A stretch of DNA of 64,000 nucleotides from Croceitalea marina (GTDB lineage: Bacteria; Bacteroidota; Bacteroidia; Flavobacteriales; Flavobacteriaceae). A program made the position numbers and the translations under genes. The DNA lies in NCBI RefSeq assembly GCF_042684265.1, contig NZ_JBHULB010000077.1, positions 1 to 64,000 on the forward strand. The letters run 5' to 3'. The notes under the pieces are model-generated. The model saw nothing but the letters and a program-made list of their open reading frames with translations, did no database searches and was not told where the DNA came from. Below are positions 8,301-17,028 of the stretch, in pieces. Within the stretch, counting starts at the first letter, position 1; every line of letters begins with the position of its first letter.

Positions 8301-9313
8301 TATTGAAGTTGTAATTTGTAGTTCTCTAAAAGCGATTCGAAATATTTTGTGGTCTCAGCAATAGAAACCTCACTTCTTCCTCCCGAAGCATTAGTATGCC
8401 CTCCTCCGTTAAAATGGTTTCGAGCAAATTCGTTTACAGAAAACTCCCCAATAGATCTAAATGATATTTTTATGATACCTTCTTCTTTATTTTCAATAAA
8501 AATAACGGCAAAATTAATGCCCTCTAAAGTAAGTCCGTAATTAACGAAACCTTCTGTGTCGCCCTTACTGTAATTGTGCTTGTCCAGCTCTTCTTGGCTT
8601 AGTGTAATGTATGCGGTGTTGTATTCTTCAAGAATCTTTAAGTTGTTTAAAGCAACTCCTAGCAAATGCAATCTTGCCGGTGAATTAGTATCAAAAACTT
8701 GCTGATGAATTGTCATGTTCTCAGCACCCTTATCAATTAAATTGGCAACTACACGATGTGTTTTGCTGGTGGTGGAATAGTATTTGAACGAGCCCGTATC
8801 GGTCATAATACCGGTGTACAAACAAGTGGCAATATCTTTTGAAATTTTATCGGTACCGTCAAGTGCCTCAATAAAATTATAGACCATTTCACAGGTAGAA
8901 CTCATGTTTACGTCAGAATAGGTAACTCTGGCGTAAGTATCTGGTTGTTGGTGGTGGTCAATCATTATAAAGTCCGCTTTTGAAGCTGCTAAAAGCGGTT
9001 CTAATTGCCCGGTTCTAGAGAAATGATTAAAATCTAGGGTAAAAATTAAGGTCGCTTCTTCAATAAGCTTTTTTGATTGTGAATTTTGATGTTCAAAATT
9101 GTAAATAAGATTATCGCTGGGCAACCATTTTAAAAATTTTGGGTAATCGTTCGGCGCTATTACCATCGGATTTTGACCGGTTGCCTTTAAAAAATGGGCT
9201 AAGGCCAAACAGGAACCAATGGCATCTCCATCAGGATTTTTATGTGGTATTATTACAATTTTTTGGGGCTTCGCAAGAAGGGACTTAACAGTAGCGATAT
9301 CTGTCGAATTCAT
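8300..9313 (-). CDS. DHH-family phosphoesterase, NrnA-like oligoribonuclease/pAp phosphatase
   Basis: A 337-residue cytosolic protein with the DHH-DHHA1 layout. The N-terminal part shows HKNPDGDAIGSCLAL (about 23-37), LDFNHFSRTG and the signature DHHQQPD, which bind two Mn ions. The C-terminal DHHA1 part has the glycine-rich FNGGGHTNASGGR near residue 305. NrnA enzymes degrade 2-5 nucleotide RNAs and dephosphorylate 3'-phosphoadenosine 5'-phosphate. It is the first gene of the leftward block reaching through gldI and the isomerase, and the upstream region to ndk holds the divergent promoters. Confidence 0.9.
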   Translation of the reverse strand: MNSTDIATVKSLLAKPQKIVIIPHKNPDGDAIGSCLALAHFLKATGQNPMVIAPNDYPKFLKWLPSDNLIYNFEHQNSQSKKLIEEATLIFTLDFNHFSRTGQLEPLLAASKADFIMIDHHQQPDTYARVTYSDVNMSSTCEMVYNFIEALDGTDKISKDIATCLYTGIMTDTGSFKYYSTTSKTHRVVANLIDKGAENMTIHQQVFDTNSPARLHLLGVALNNLKILEEYNTAYITLSQEELDKHNYSKGDTEGFVNYGLTLEGINFAVIFIENKEEGIIKISFRSIGEFSVNEFARNHFNGGGHTNASGGRSEVSIAETTKYFESLLENYKLQLQ

Positions 9314-9514
9314 GCGGGCAAAGATACAATAATATAACAGAGTGTTTACTTTTGATAAGCTATTTTGTCACCATTAGATAGCCCAGAAAATGCAACTGCA
9401 CTATGTTGTTTTCTTGCAATTGGTTTTAGCTGGAGGAATAAAATAGACCATTAAATAATTCATTTAAATGTCAATGAACATATCTTTTATGAGCTAAAAC
9501 AAAGCTCATTAATC

Positions 9515-9544
9515 TTGCATGGCAAACGAAAAAGCGTAATTTTG
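9515..9544 (+). promoter_or_regulatory. Probable ndk promoter, Bacteroidota type
   Basis: TAATTTTG at 9537-9544 fits the TAnnTTTG -7 box of Bacteroidota sigma-ABfr promoters, and a TTG at 9515-9517 stands 19 bases in front of it as the -33 element. The ndk ATG is 17 bases further on. The assignment is by consensus only. Confidence 0.5.
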
Positions 9545-9560
9545 CGCAAAATTTTAGAAA

Positions 9561-9980
9561 ATGACAGGAAACAGAACGTTTACCATGATTAAACCAGATG
9601 CCGTTGAAAACGGACATATTGGTGCGATATTAGAAAAAATTACAGCTGCAGGTTTTAAAATTGTGGCTATGAAATATACCCAACTTAGTTTAAGAGATGC
9701 AAAAGCCTTTTACGCCGTGCATAGTGAGCGTCCATTTTTTGGAGAGCTTGTAGAGTTTATGACAAGAGGCCCAATAGTTGCCGCTATATTGGAAAAAGAT
9801 AACGCGGTCGAAGATTTTCGTGCATTAATCGGTGCTACCAACCCTGCCGAAGCTGCAGAAGGTACTATCCGTAAATTGTTTGCTACCAGTATCGGTGAAA
9901 ATGCGGTGCATGGTTCAGATAGTGATGAAAATGCCGCTATAGAAGGTTCTTTTCACTTTGCGGGAAGAGAAGTATACTAA
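9561..9980 (+). CDS. ndk: Nucleoside diphosphate kinase
   Basis: A 139-residue enzyme that moves the gamma-phosphate of ATP to NDPs through a phosphohistidine. It has the expected start (TFTMIKPDAVENGHIGAI), the conserved RGPIVA and GATNPAEAAEGTIR stretches, and the active-site NAVHGSDSDENA with the catalytic His at residue 117. Length is typical for bacterial Ndk. It stands alone between divergent and convergent neighbours, with its own promoter just upstream and a hairpin terminator after the stop. Confidence 0.97.
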   Translation: MTGNRTFTMIKPDAVENGHIGAILEKITAAGFKIVAMKYTQLSLRDAKAFYAVHSERPFFGELVEFMTRGPIVAAILEKDNAVEDFRALIGATNPAEAAEGTIRKLFATSIGENAVHGSDSDENAAIEGSFHFAGREVY

Positions 9981-10001
9981 TACAGTTCTCTTGATAGATA
10001 T

Positions 10002-10034
10002 AAAAAGCCATTCTAAAACGGAATGGTTTTTTTA
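10002..10034. terminator. Bidirectional terminator between ndk and the DUF721 gene
   Basis: CCATTC pairs with GAATGG around a 7-base loop, preceded by a run of A and followed by seven T. The A/T flanks make it usable in both directions, which suits the two convergent genes that end on either side. Confidence 0.75.
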
Positions 10035-10331
10035 TTAGCGTAAGACCAATTTTTTAATCAAGTCTTTTCCTAGTTCTTCGTTTAAAAGGGTGATAATTTT
10101 AGAAGTTCCCATGCTGAGCTCTTGCCGAAGCACAGACGAAGAAAGCGATACAAATAGTGTTTCGTTTCGTAACTCTACCTGTGTAGTGTAATTATTGACG
10201 CCATTGCCCATTAATTTCGCCCAAGCTTCACGGGCATCTACCTTATCTATTCCTTTTTGAAGTTTGTTTTGTTGAATGAACTCATTTAAGGCTTCACCCA
10301 AATTCATATGTGAATTGTATCGTTTGGCCAT
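10035..10331 (-). CDS. DUF721 (DciA-like) protein
   Basis: A 98-residue protein of the DUF721 family, with the expected W-A-K-L-M-G motif near the middle (AREAWAKLMGNGVNNYTTQV) and the C-terminal L-R-Q-E-L-x(n)-I-I-x-L-L-N-E motif. Members of this family in other bacteria are DciA, the ancestral loader of the replicative helicase DnaB, and are often encoded beside recF as here. Its ATG overlaps the stop of the upstream lipoprotein gene by one base (TAATGG), so recF, the lipoprotein and this gene look like one operon. The helicase-loader role is inferred from family and context. Confidence 0.85.
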   Translation of the reverse strand: MAKRYNSHMNLGEALNEFIQQNKLQKGIDKVDAREAWAKLMGNGVNNYTTQVELRNETLFVSLSSSVLRQELSMGTSKIITLLNEELGKDLIKKLVLR

Positions 10332-10747
10332 TATTCTATTTTTATAGGTTCGTACCTTTTGTACGTATAGGTGATATCATTTTCGTTAGTGATAGAAAAT
10401 TGATTTTCTTCTAATACGATTAATCTTTCATGCCATTCACTTAGGTCGTTTTTGTAATAAAAAGTGAAAACACCATCCTTTTCGACCAAGGTGAAAAGTT
10501 CTGCATCATTAGACGTGTCATAAGTGCCATCAAATTTAGGATGCACCTTTTTTTTGAATCCCTTCATTTCCTTCAGTTCGATATAGTCTACGCTAGGGTT
10601 GACCTTGTAAGTTTTCTTTTGACCATCTGCAAATTCAACCTCTGTAATTTCCCAATAACCATTTAGGCTATTCAGCTTTTCTTTCGCTATCGGCGGGGTG
10701 CATCCGGTAATTAGGGTTATAAAAATCAAAAAAGCAAAATATCTCAT
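10331..10747 (-). CDS. Lipocalin-like lipoprotein, function unknown
   Basis: A 138-residue protein with a lipobox (FITLITGCTPP), so probably lipid-anchored at Cys16. The mature part (LNSLNGYWEITEVEFADGQK, then several short beta-strand-like stretches ending ITYTYKRYEP) resembles lipocalin-like beta-barrel proteins common in Flavobacteriia. It lies between recF and the DUF721 gene with a one-base gap or overlap on each side, which suggests cotranscription although no functional link is known. Confidence 0.75.
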   Translation of the reverse strand: MRYFAFLIFITLITGCTPPIAKEKLNSLNGYWEITEVEFADGQKKTYKVNPSVDYIELKEMKGFKKKVHPKFDGTYDTSNDAELFTLVEKDGVFTFYYKNDLSEWHERLIVLEENQFSITNENDITYTYKRYEPIKIE

Positions 10748-10748
10748 A

Positions 10749-11828
10749 TTACAAGTTAAATATTTTGTAACTCTGGTTGATGGTTTTCACCACTTTTTCA
10801 GTTCTATCTGCGTGGGTGTCGCTAATGAACAGTTGTCCGAATTCATCATTATTTACCAAAGCCACTATTTGAGCGACCCGGGTTTCATCTAATTTATCAA
10901 AAATATCATCAAGCAATAAAATCGGTGTGGTTTTGGCCTGCTCTTTTATGAAATGAAATTGCGCCAGCTTTAAAGCAATTAAAAAAGATTTTTGCTGCCC
11001 TTGACTACCGAATTTTTTAATGGGATAGCCATCGATGGTAAAATCGAGGTCATCTTTATGAATACCGACACTAGTATATTGCAACGCACGGTCTTTTTCT
11101 AAGGAATTGGTTAGCAAGTCACTTAAACTATTTTCTAAAAGTTTGCTTTGATAGGCCAATAATACACCTTCTTCTTTTTTAGAAATATTCGCATACTGTT
11201 CTTGGAAGATTGGAATAAAACTTTCTAAAAATTGTGAACGTTTTTTAAATATTTCAGTTCCGAAGGTATGTAACTGCTCATCGTAGACAGATAAGGCATC
11301 TTTATCAAAAGTTCTATTGACGGAAAAGTATTTTAGTAGCGAATTACGCTGGGTTAGTATTTTAGTATATTTTATTAGGGTTTGAAGATAGGCCTTGTCC
11401 GATTGTGATATTACGCCATCTATAAACTTTCTTCGCGTATCGCTTCCTTCAACAATAAGGTCTCTATCGGCCGGAGATATAATAACCAAGGGAAGAAAAC
11501 CAATATGCTCTGAAAACTTATCATAAGCCTTGCCATTACGTTTAATGACCTTCTTCATTCCCTTTTTAAAGCTGCAAACAATCTTTTCTTCACGGTCATT
11601 TTTTTCGAATTCTCCGTCGATCATAAAAAATTCGGTACCGTGCTTAATATTTTGTGTTGCAACGGGGTTGAAGTAGCTTTTACCGAAACAAAGGTGGTAG
11701 ATAGCATCTAGAATATTGGTTTTGCCGATTCCATTTTTACCCACTAAACAGTTGATGGTAGGGTCAAAATCTAAGTTTTTTGAATCAAAATTTTTATAGT
11801 TTACTAAGGATAAGCGTTTTAAAAACAT
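10749..11828 (-). CDS. recF: DNA replication and repair protein RecF
   Basis: A 359-residue SMC-like ATPase that loads RecA at gaps with RecO and RecR. It begins MFLKRLSLVNYKNF as usual, has Walker A GKNGIGKT at residues 30-37, the signature-like FGSQGQQKSFLIAL near 275, and Walker B LLLDDIFDKLDETR near 305. Length matches the family. It heads a leftward operon with the lipoprotein and the DUF721 gene. A TATTTTTG box on the minus strand (11871-11878) about 45 bases ahead of the start is a plausible -7 promoter element. Confidence 0.96.
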   Translation of the reverse strand: MFLKRLSLVNYKNFDSKNLDFDPTINCLVGKNGIGKTNILDAIYHLCFGKSYFNPVATQNIKHGTEFFMIDGEFEKNDREEKIVCSFKKGMKKVIKRNGKAYDKFSEHIGFLPLVIISPADRDLIVEGSDTRRKFIDGVISQSDKAYLQTLIKYTKILTQRNSLLKYFSVNRTFDKDALSVYDEQLHTFGTEIFKKRSQFLESFIPIFQEQYANISKKEEGVLLAYQSKLLENSLSDLLTNSLEKDRALQYTSVGIHKDDLDFTIDGYPIKKFGSQGQQKSFLIALKLAQFHFIKEQAKTTPILLLDDIFDKLDETRVAQIVALVNNDEFGQLFISDTHADRTEKVVKTINQSYKIFNL

Positions 11829-11870
11829 AGGTGGTTCGAAAATCTTACGATTTTAAATGATAGCAGCTAG

Positions 11871-11878
11871 CAAAAATA
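11871..11878 (-). promoter_or_regulatory. Possible -7 box for recF
   Basis: On the minus strand these bases read TATTTTTG, which fits TAnnTTTG, 43 bases before the recF start. I see no clear -33 partner. A matching plus-strand box (TATTTTTG, 11915-11922) lies just ahead of the divergent TPR gene. Confidence 0.35.
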
Positions 11879-11942
11879 ACGAATAATTTGCCTTTCGGTT
11901 TTGGATAAAACCTTTATTTTTGCGCGATTAATAAAATGAAGA

Positions 11943-12704
11943 ATGGCGACATATAAAAAGCGCGGCTTTAAGCCAAAGAATAAAGCGGAAGAAATAGTAA
12001 TCGATGAACAGAACAGTACTACTGCAGAGGTTTTTAGTACACTTGATGAAAGTGCATCTAAAACTGAAGCATGGGTTTCTAAAAATCAGAACTATATCTT
12101 GGGTGTTATAGGTGCTGTGGCTCTTGGTGTTTTGGGGTATTTGGCCTATACACAATTTGTGCAGACACCAAAAGAAGCAAATGCGGCAAACGAGCTTTAC
12201 TATCCGCAACAATATTTTGACCGGGCAATGGTAGATGAAAACGCAAAGGATTCACTGCTTAACTTAGCTCTTAACGGGGCAGAGGGTAAATATGGTTTTC
12301 TAGATATTATCGATGAGTATAAAGGTACTAAAGCAGCAAACTTGGCGACGTACTCGGCGGGAATGGCATATCTAAATCAGCAGAACTACCAAGAAGCGAT
12401 TTCTTATCTCGAAAACTTTTCTTCTGATGATGCAATTCTTGGAGCATTGGCAAAAGGAGGAATAGGGGATGCTTTTGCGCAGCTTGAACAACCTGAAGAA
12501 GCTTTGGATTACTATGAAAAAGCGGTAGCGCATGATAGTAATGATTATACTACACCACGTTTTCTTTACAAAGCTGGTGTTATAGCAACAGATTTGGGCT
12601 ATACCGATAAAGCTTTGCAGTACTTTACACGTATCAAAGACGAATTTTCAAAAGCTCCTGAAGCTAATAATATAGATGCTTTAATAGGCTTCGCAAAGAA
12701 GTAG
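11943..12704 (+). CDS. Membrane-anchored tetratricopeptide-repeat protein
   Basis: A 253-residue protein: a charged N-terminal 50 residues (starting MATYKKRGFKPKNKAEEIV), one transmembrane segment around residues 57-76 (YILGVIGAVALGVLGYLAYT), then TPR-like helical hairpins (for example ATYSAGMAYLNQQNYQEAIS and GDAFAQLEQPEEALDYYEKA). The layout matches the YfgM/tol-pal-like TPR proteins usual in Flavobacteriia, facing the periplasm. It is followed 3 bp later by ribH. The exact role is unknown; protein-protein scaffolding is likely from the repeats. Confidence 0.85.
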   Translation: MATYKKRGFKPKNKAEEIVIDEQNSTTAEVFSTLDESASKTEAWVSKNQNYILGVIGAVALGVLGYLAYTQFVQTPKEANAANELYYPQQYFDRAMVDENAKDSLLNLALNGAEGKYGFLDIIDEYKGTKAANLATYSAGMAYLNQQNYQEAISYLENFSSDDAILGALAKGGIGDAFAQLEQPEEALDYYEKAVAHDSNDYTTPRFLYKAGVIATDLGYTDKALQYFTRIKDEFSKAPEANNIDALIGFAKK

Positions 12705-12707
12705 CAT

Positions 12708-13190
12708 ATGGCTACCGAGATAAAAAACTTATCGGTTTACAATAAGGACGAAATCCCAAATGCGAAAAATCTTCGGTTTGGGATTGTTGTTTCTGCATGG
12801 AACGATAATATCACTGAACAGCTTTTCAAAGGGGCGTTTGCTGCCCTAATTGATTGTGGAGCTACTGAAAAAAATATTGTCCGTTGGAATGTTCCTGGAA
12901 GTTTCGAATTGGTGTTCGGAAGTAAAAAAATCATTCAGACCCAAAATGTAGATGCCGTAATCGCAATAGGAAGTGTGATAAGAGGTGAAACTAGTCACTT
13001 CGATTATGTTTGCGGAGCGACCGCTCAGGGAATTAAAGATTTGAACGTAAAGTTCGATGTACCGGTGATATTTTGTGTGCTTACTGACGATACACTACAA
13101 CAGTCGATTGATCGCAGTGGAGGTAAACATGGTAATAAGGGCATAGAAGCTGCCATTGCCGCCATACAAATGGCCACTTTAGGCAAATAA
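12708..13190 (+). CDS. ribH: 6,7-dimethyl-8-ribityllumazine synthase
   Basis: A 160-residue enzyme of riboflavin synthesis that condenses 5-amino-6-ribitylaminouracil with 3,4-dihydroxy-2-butanone 4-phosphate. Family motifs are visible: FGIVVSAWNDNIT, the substrate loop VPGSFELVFG, AIGSVIRGETSHFDYV with the catalytic His near residue 97, and PVIFCVLTDDTLQQSIDR followed by GNKG. Its length is normal. It follows the TPR gene by only 3 bp, so the two are probably cotranscribed. Confidence 0.96.
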   Translation: MATEIKNLSVYNKDEIPNAKNLRFGIVVSAWNDNITEQLFKGAFAALIDCGATEKNIVRWNVPGSFELVFGSKKIIQTQNVDAVIAIGSVIRGETSHFDYVCGATAQGIKDLNVKFDVPVIFCVLTDDTLQQSIDRSGGKHGNKGIEAAIAAIQMATLGK

Positions 13191-13265
13191 TTTCAGAATC
13201 TTATAAAAGTACTTTCTGTTAACATTTTTTGTGAACGGGCGGTCATACGTTTTTTCTATTTTAAG

Positions 13266-13273
13266 TACCTTTG
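13266..13273 (+). promoter_or_regulatory. Probable -7 box ahead of the small membrane protein and mutL
   Basis: TACCTTTG is an exact TAnnTTTG match and ends 22 bases before the ATG at 13296. No good -33 TTTG is seen at the usual distance. Confidence 0.45.
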
Positions 13274-13295
13274 AGTATATACGGAAAAGGAGTTT

Positions 13296-13580
13296 ATGCG
13301 CAAGTTTCTACGACTTAGAGGAAATAAAAGTTTTAACTATACCCCACGCTATTACAAGGGTGAGGGTAATCCGTATAAAATTGAACACAAACTTGATAAA
13401 TTTCGAAGTACGGCAAGTACTACAAGAGGATTAAAAAATAAATTTTCATCTGCCTTTCAAGACTTAAAAACGGAAGGTGACAGGAACGTAAAAACTCGTT
13501 TTCTGGTCATCTTAGGGGTGCTGATTTTAATCTTTCTTTTTATCATCGATTTCGATTTATCCATATTTTATATGCCCTAA
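13296..13580 (+). CDS. Small single-pass membrane protein, function unknown
   Basis: A 94-residue protein: a basic N-terminal 60 residues beginning MRKFLRLRGNKSFNYTPRYY and a C-terminal transmembrane segment (FLVILGVLILIFLFIIDF). I chose the ATG at 13296 over the upstream in-frame-shifted reading at 13231 because it follows an AAAAGGAG-like ribosome site and matches the family. Homologues sit between ribH and mutL in many Flavobacteriia and are sometimes labelled riboflavin synthase subunit beta, which is unsupported by the sequence. Its stop overlaps the mutL start by one base. Confidence 0.75.
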   Translation: MRKFLRLRGNKSFNYTPRYYKGEGNPYKIEHKLDKFRSTASTTRGLKNKFSSAFQDLKTEGDRNVKTRFLVILGVLILIFLFIIDFDLSIFYMP

Positions 13581-15412
13581 TGGCGGACATCATTAAACTT
13601 TTACCGGATCATGTGGCGAACCAAATTGCTGCAGGTGAAGTGGTGCAGCGGCCAGCATCGGTTGTAAAGGAGTTATTGGAGAATGCTATTGATGCTGGGG
13701 CAAGCGAGATAAAGCTTATTGTAAAAGATGGTGGTAAAGCGCTTATTCAAGTTGTCGATAATGGAATCGGAATGAGCGAAACGGATGCCCGACTCTCATT
13801 TGAACGGCATGCCACTTCAAAAATTTCTTCGGCCGAAGACTTATTTAATTTAAGAACAAAAGGATTTAGAGGTGAAGCTTTGGCTTCAATAGCGGCGATT
13901 GCGCATGTAGACTTGCAGACTCGAACGAAAAACAAAGAAACGGGTACACATATTAAGATAGAAGGCAGTAATGTAGTATCACAAGAAGTCGCGGTTACTC
14001 CAAAGGGAAGTTCGATATCGGTTAAGAACCTATTCTTTAATATTCCTGCAAGACGTAATTTTTTAAAGTCGAACCAAGTAGAACTCAGGCATATTACAGA
14101 TGAGTTCCATAAAGTCGCCTTGGTACATCCATCCGTTGCGTTTCGGTATTATAATAATGGTTCTGAATTGTTCAATCTTCCTTCAGAAAATTTCCGCCAA
14201 CGCATTGTTCATGTTTTTGGAGCTCGAATTAATGAGCGTTTGGTGCCGGTTGAAGAGGAAACTGAAATTATTAAGATCTCCGGATTTATAAGTAAGCCAG
14301 AGTTTGCGAAAAAGAGTAGGGGAGAACAATTCTTTTTTGCCAATGGAAGGTTTATAAAAAGCCCCTACTTGCATCATGCCGTTGTTGCGGCTTTTGAAGG
14401 TTTGCTTAAAAAGGATGTTCATCCGGGTTACTTTTTAAATTTAGAGGTAGACCCTTCATCAATAGACATCAATATTCATCCAACAAAAACCGAAGTGAAG
14501 TTTGATGACGAGAATACCTTATACGCGATTTTACGTTCTACAGTCAAACATAGTTTAGGGCAATTTAGCGTGGCCCCGGTTTTAGATTTTGAACGTGATC
14601 GAAATCTAGACACTCCATATGCTTACCAGCAAAAAGAAGCAGTGTTGCCAAAAGTGGTTGTAGATAATAGTTTTAATCCTTTTGCAGAGGTTAAAACTAT
14701 AAGTAAGCAAGGTTCTTCTTATAGCAAAAAAAGTGTAGAAGGTTGGGAAAATTTATACGGTGATATTAATTCCGATAGCTTTAGCAGTATTGAATTTGAG
14801 TCGGATGGAAACACTCCTGAGATTTTTGAAAGTAAAGATGATACCGCCCACGGGCAACAAGTTACTTTTCAATTAAAACGAAAGTATGTTGTAACAACAA
14901 TTAAGTCAGGTATGGTGGTAATAGATCAGAGTAGGGCCCATCAGCGCGTGCTCTATGAAAAATTTCTTCAAGACATTACTGTTAAAGAAGCCGTTAGCCA
15001 ACAATTACTTTTTCCGATAGAACTTAACTTTACGAAAAAAGAGATTTCCGTATTAGAAAATATAAAGGACAGTTTATCCAGTTTAGGATTTATGTTGAGT
15101 ATTGGTCAAGATACTATCAAAGTCACAGGAATACCGAGTTTAATGACCGAGAGTGGCATAGATTTAGTTTTACATGAGTTGTTGCGAGATTTCTCTGAAG
15201 GTTACCAAAGAGAGGGCTATTCGCAGGCAGAACAAATGGCAAGAACCCTTTGTAAAAGTTTGTCCATTAAGACAGGTCAATCATTAGAACAAGATTCTCA
15301 AATTGCGTTGGTAAATGATTTGTTCGGGTGTAAAGAACCGAACTTAAGTCCATTTCAAAAACAAACATTCATTACACTTTCTTCAGATGAAATTGATACT
15401 AAATTTAATTAA
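13580..15412 (+). CDS. mutL: DNA mismatch repair protein MutL
   Basis: A 610-residue protein. The N-terminal GHKL ATPase has the expected motifs: ENAIDAG, VDNGIGM, and TKGFRGEALASIAAI; the PTKTEVKFDDE region follows near residue 305. The C-terminal dimerisation domain has VVIDQSRAHQRVLYEKF at the place of the metal-binding DQHA(x)2E(x)4E endonuclease motif, so His, Ala and the first Glu are replaced by Ser, Arg and Gln. Endonuclease activity is therefore doubtful. MutL couples MutS mismatch recognition to strand incision. The start overlaps the previous stop by a base, and the stop is adjacent to the rhomboid gene. Confidence 0.96.
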   Translation: MADIIKLLPDHVANQIAAGEVVQRPASVVKELLENAIDAGASEIKLIVKDGGKALIQVVDNGIGMSETDARLSFERHATSKISSAEDLFNLRTKGFRGEALASIAAIAHVDLQTRTKNKETGTHIKIEGSNVVSQEVAVTPKGSSISVKNLFFNIPARRNFLKSNQVELRHITDEFHKVALVHPSVAFRYYNNGSELFNLPSENFRQRIVHVFGARINERLVPVEEETEIIKISGFISKPEFAKKSRGEQFFFANGRFIKSPYLHHAVVAAFEGLLKKDVHPGYFLNLEVDPSSIDINIHPTKTEVKFDDENTLYAILRSTVKHSLGQFSVAPVLDFERDRNLDTPYAYQQKEAVLPKVVVDNSFNPFAEVKTISKQGSSYSKKSVEGWENLYGDINSDSFSSIEFESDGNTPEIFESKDDTAHGQQVTFQLKRKYVVTTIKSGMVVIDQSRAHQRVLYEKFLQDITVKEAVSQQLLFPIELNFTKKEISVLENIKDSLSSLGFMLSIGQDTIKVTGIPSLMTESGIDLVLHELLRDFSEGYQREGYSQAEQMARTLCKSLSIKTGQSLEQDSQIALVNDLFGCKEPNLSPFQKQTFITLSSDEIDTKFN

Positions 15413-16147
15413 ATGGGAAGATTAACAGAAGCTATTAAACATCTTATCATAATTAATGTAATATTCTTTATTGCTACGCAATTATATGGTGATCAGTTGT
15501 ATCTGTGGTTCTCACTGTATTTTCCGGAAAACGAAAATTTTCAACTTTGGCAGGTAGTTAGCCATATGTTTATGCACGGTGGATTAATGCATATTGCATT
15601 TAATATGTACGGGCTTTGGGCTTTTGGTTCTCCGTTAGAAAGAGCTTGGGGTAAGAACAAGTTTTTATTCTTTTATTTTTCTGCTGGTTTGGGTGCAGCG
15701 GCACTTCACTTGGCATCCAACTATTACTTTTTTAATGATGGTTTAACTGCTCTGGTAGAGGCAGGGGTCTCCAAGAATGAAGTCTTGGATATCATTTCTC
15801 GAGGAAAATATAGTCCAGATTGGTATAATATAACTTCTCAAAGTTCTGTTGACAGTATGATTGCAGCCTTTAGTACACCAGCTGTAGGGGCCTCAGGGGC
15901 GGTTTATGGCGTATTGGTCGCTTTTGCCTTTATGTACCCTAATTCGGAACTTATGATGATATTTTTGCCGATACCGATTAAAGCGAAGTACTTTGTACCC
16001 TTAATTATATTTGGAGATTTAATTTTTGGAGTTACAAATACAGGTACAGGTATTGCTCATTTTGCCCATATTGGAGGAGCGCTCGTCGGTTTTATAATGA
16101 TGTGGTATTGGAAGAAGAATCAGTTTAATAAAAACCGTTGGAACTAA
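15413..16147 (+). CDS. Rhomboid family intramembrane serine protease
   Basis: A 244-residue polytopic membrane protein with rhomboid marks: HMFMHGGLMHIAFNMYGLW (the conserved H-x(n)-H-x-x-x-N motif), GASGAVYGVLVAF with the catalytic Ser, and GIAHFAHIGGALVGF with the catalytic His. It should cleave transmembrane substrates; none is known. A longer than usual loop of about 60 residues lies between the third and fourth helices. It starts directly after mutL and is followed one base later by a second rhomboid. Confidence 0.93.
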   Translation: MGRLTEAIKHLIIINVIFFIATQLYGDQLYLWFSLYFPENENFQLWQVVSHMFMHGGLMHIAFNMYGLWAFGSPLERAWGKNKFLFFYFSAGLGAAALHLASNYYFFNDGLTALVEAGVSKNEVLDIISRGKYSPDWYNITSQSSVDSMIAAFSTPAVGASGAVYGVLVAFAFMYPNSELMMIFLPIPIKAKYFVPLIIFGDLIFGVTNTGTGIAHFAHIGGALVGFIMMWYWKKNQFNKNRWN

Positions 16148-16148
16148 T

Positions 16149-17024
16149 ATGGTGAATGGAGGTATAAAATATCAATTTGCTAGATTAAATATTGCCGAGA
16201 AGCTTATCGCTATAAACGTTTTGGTTTTTTTGCTAAACGGCCTTTCAATTGCTTTATTGGGGTTTTCTAGTCAGGGAATTGTAAAATGGTTTGAGTTGCC
16301 CGAAGATTTTATCACTTTCTTCACCCAGCCATGGTCTTTAGTAACCTATTCTTTTTTTCATGCTGGTATTGGACATCTTTTTTGGAATATGCTTATGCTC
16401 TATTTTACAGGCAAAATATTCTTGAATTTATTTGACAATAAACGTTTTACCAATGTTTATTTCTTAGGAGTAATATTAGGTGGCCTGCTTTTTATGTTAA
16501 GTTATAATGTCTTTCCGACCCTTACGACCACCAATACCGCGTTGATAGGAGCTTCTGCAGGAGTTACGGCGGTTCTTATTTTTATCTGCGGCTATATACC
16601 TAATCAAGAGGTACGCGTTATTTTTTTTAATGTGAAACTATGGTATGTAGGCCTGTTCTTTGTCTTGGTAGATTTGGTCCAGATTTCTTCAGGACAAAAT
16701 ATAGGAGGAAGAATTGCCCATCTTGGAGGAGCAGTTTTAGGATATCTTTACGCAAGACAATTATTAAAAGGCAATGATATCGGTATTGGTTTCACGAAAT
16801 TGTTGGATAGTTTGTCGAATATTTTTAAACCAAAAGAAAAGAAAGCACCTCTAAAAACCGTTTATAGAAAAGCGAACCAAAAAGGAGCAAATAAAGCCGA
16901 TTATGACAAGCAGGCAAACCAACGAAAAATAGATGCTATTTTAGATAAAATAAGCAAGTCTGGTTACGAAAGTTTATCAAAAAAAGAAAAGGATTTTTTA
17001 TTTAAAGCAGGTAAAGAAAATTAA
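16149..17024 (+). CDS. Second rhomboid family intramembrane protease
   Basis: A 291-residue rhomboid with SFFHAGIGHLFWNMLMLYF, then TALIGASAGVTAVLIFI carrying the Ser of GASAG, and GGRIAHLGGAVLGYLYA carrying the His. After about residue 200 there is a basic, soluble C-terminal tail (KPKEKKAPLKTVYRKANQKG and onwards to FLFKAGKEN), a layout seen in flavobacterial paralogues. It is only one base downstream of the first rhomboid, and the two differ enough in sequence to suggest distinct substrates rather than a recent duplication. Confidence 0.92.
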   Translation: MVNGGIKYQFARLNIAEKLIAINVLVFLLNGLSIALLGFSSQGIVKWFELPEDFITFFTQPWSLVTYSFFHAGIGHLFWNMLMLYFTGKIFLNLFDNKRFTNVYFLGVILGGLLFMLSYNVFPTLTTTNTALIGASAGVTAVLIFICGYIPNQEVRVIFFNVKLWYVGLFFVLVDLVQISSGQNIGGRIAHLGGAVLGYLYARQLLKGNDIGIGFTKLLDSLSNIFKPKEKKAPLKTVYRKANQKGANKADYDKQANQRKIDAILDKISKSGYESLSKKEKDFLFKAGKEN

Positions 17025-17028
17025 TATT

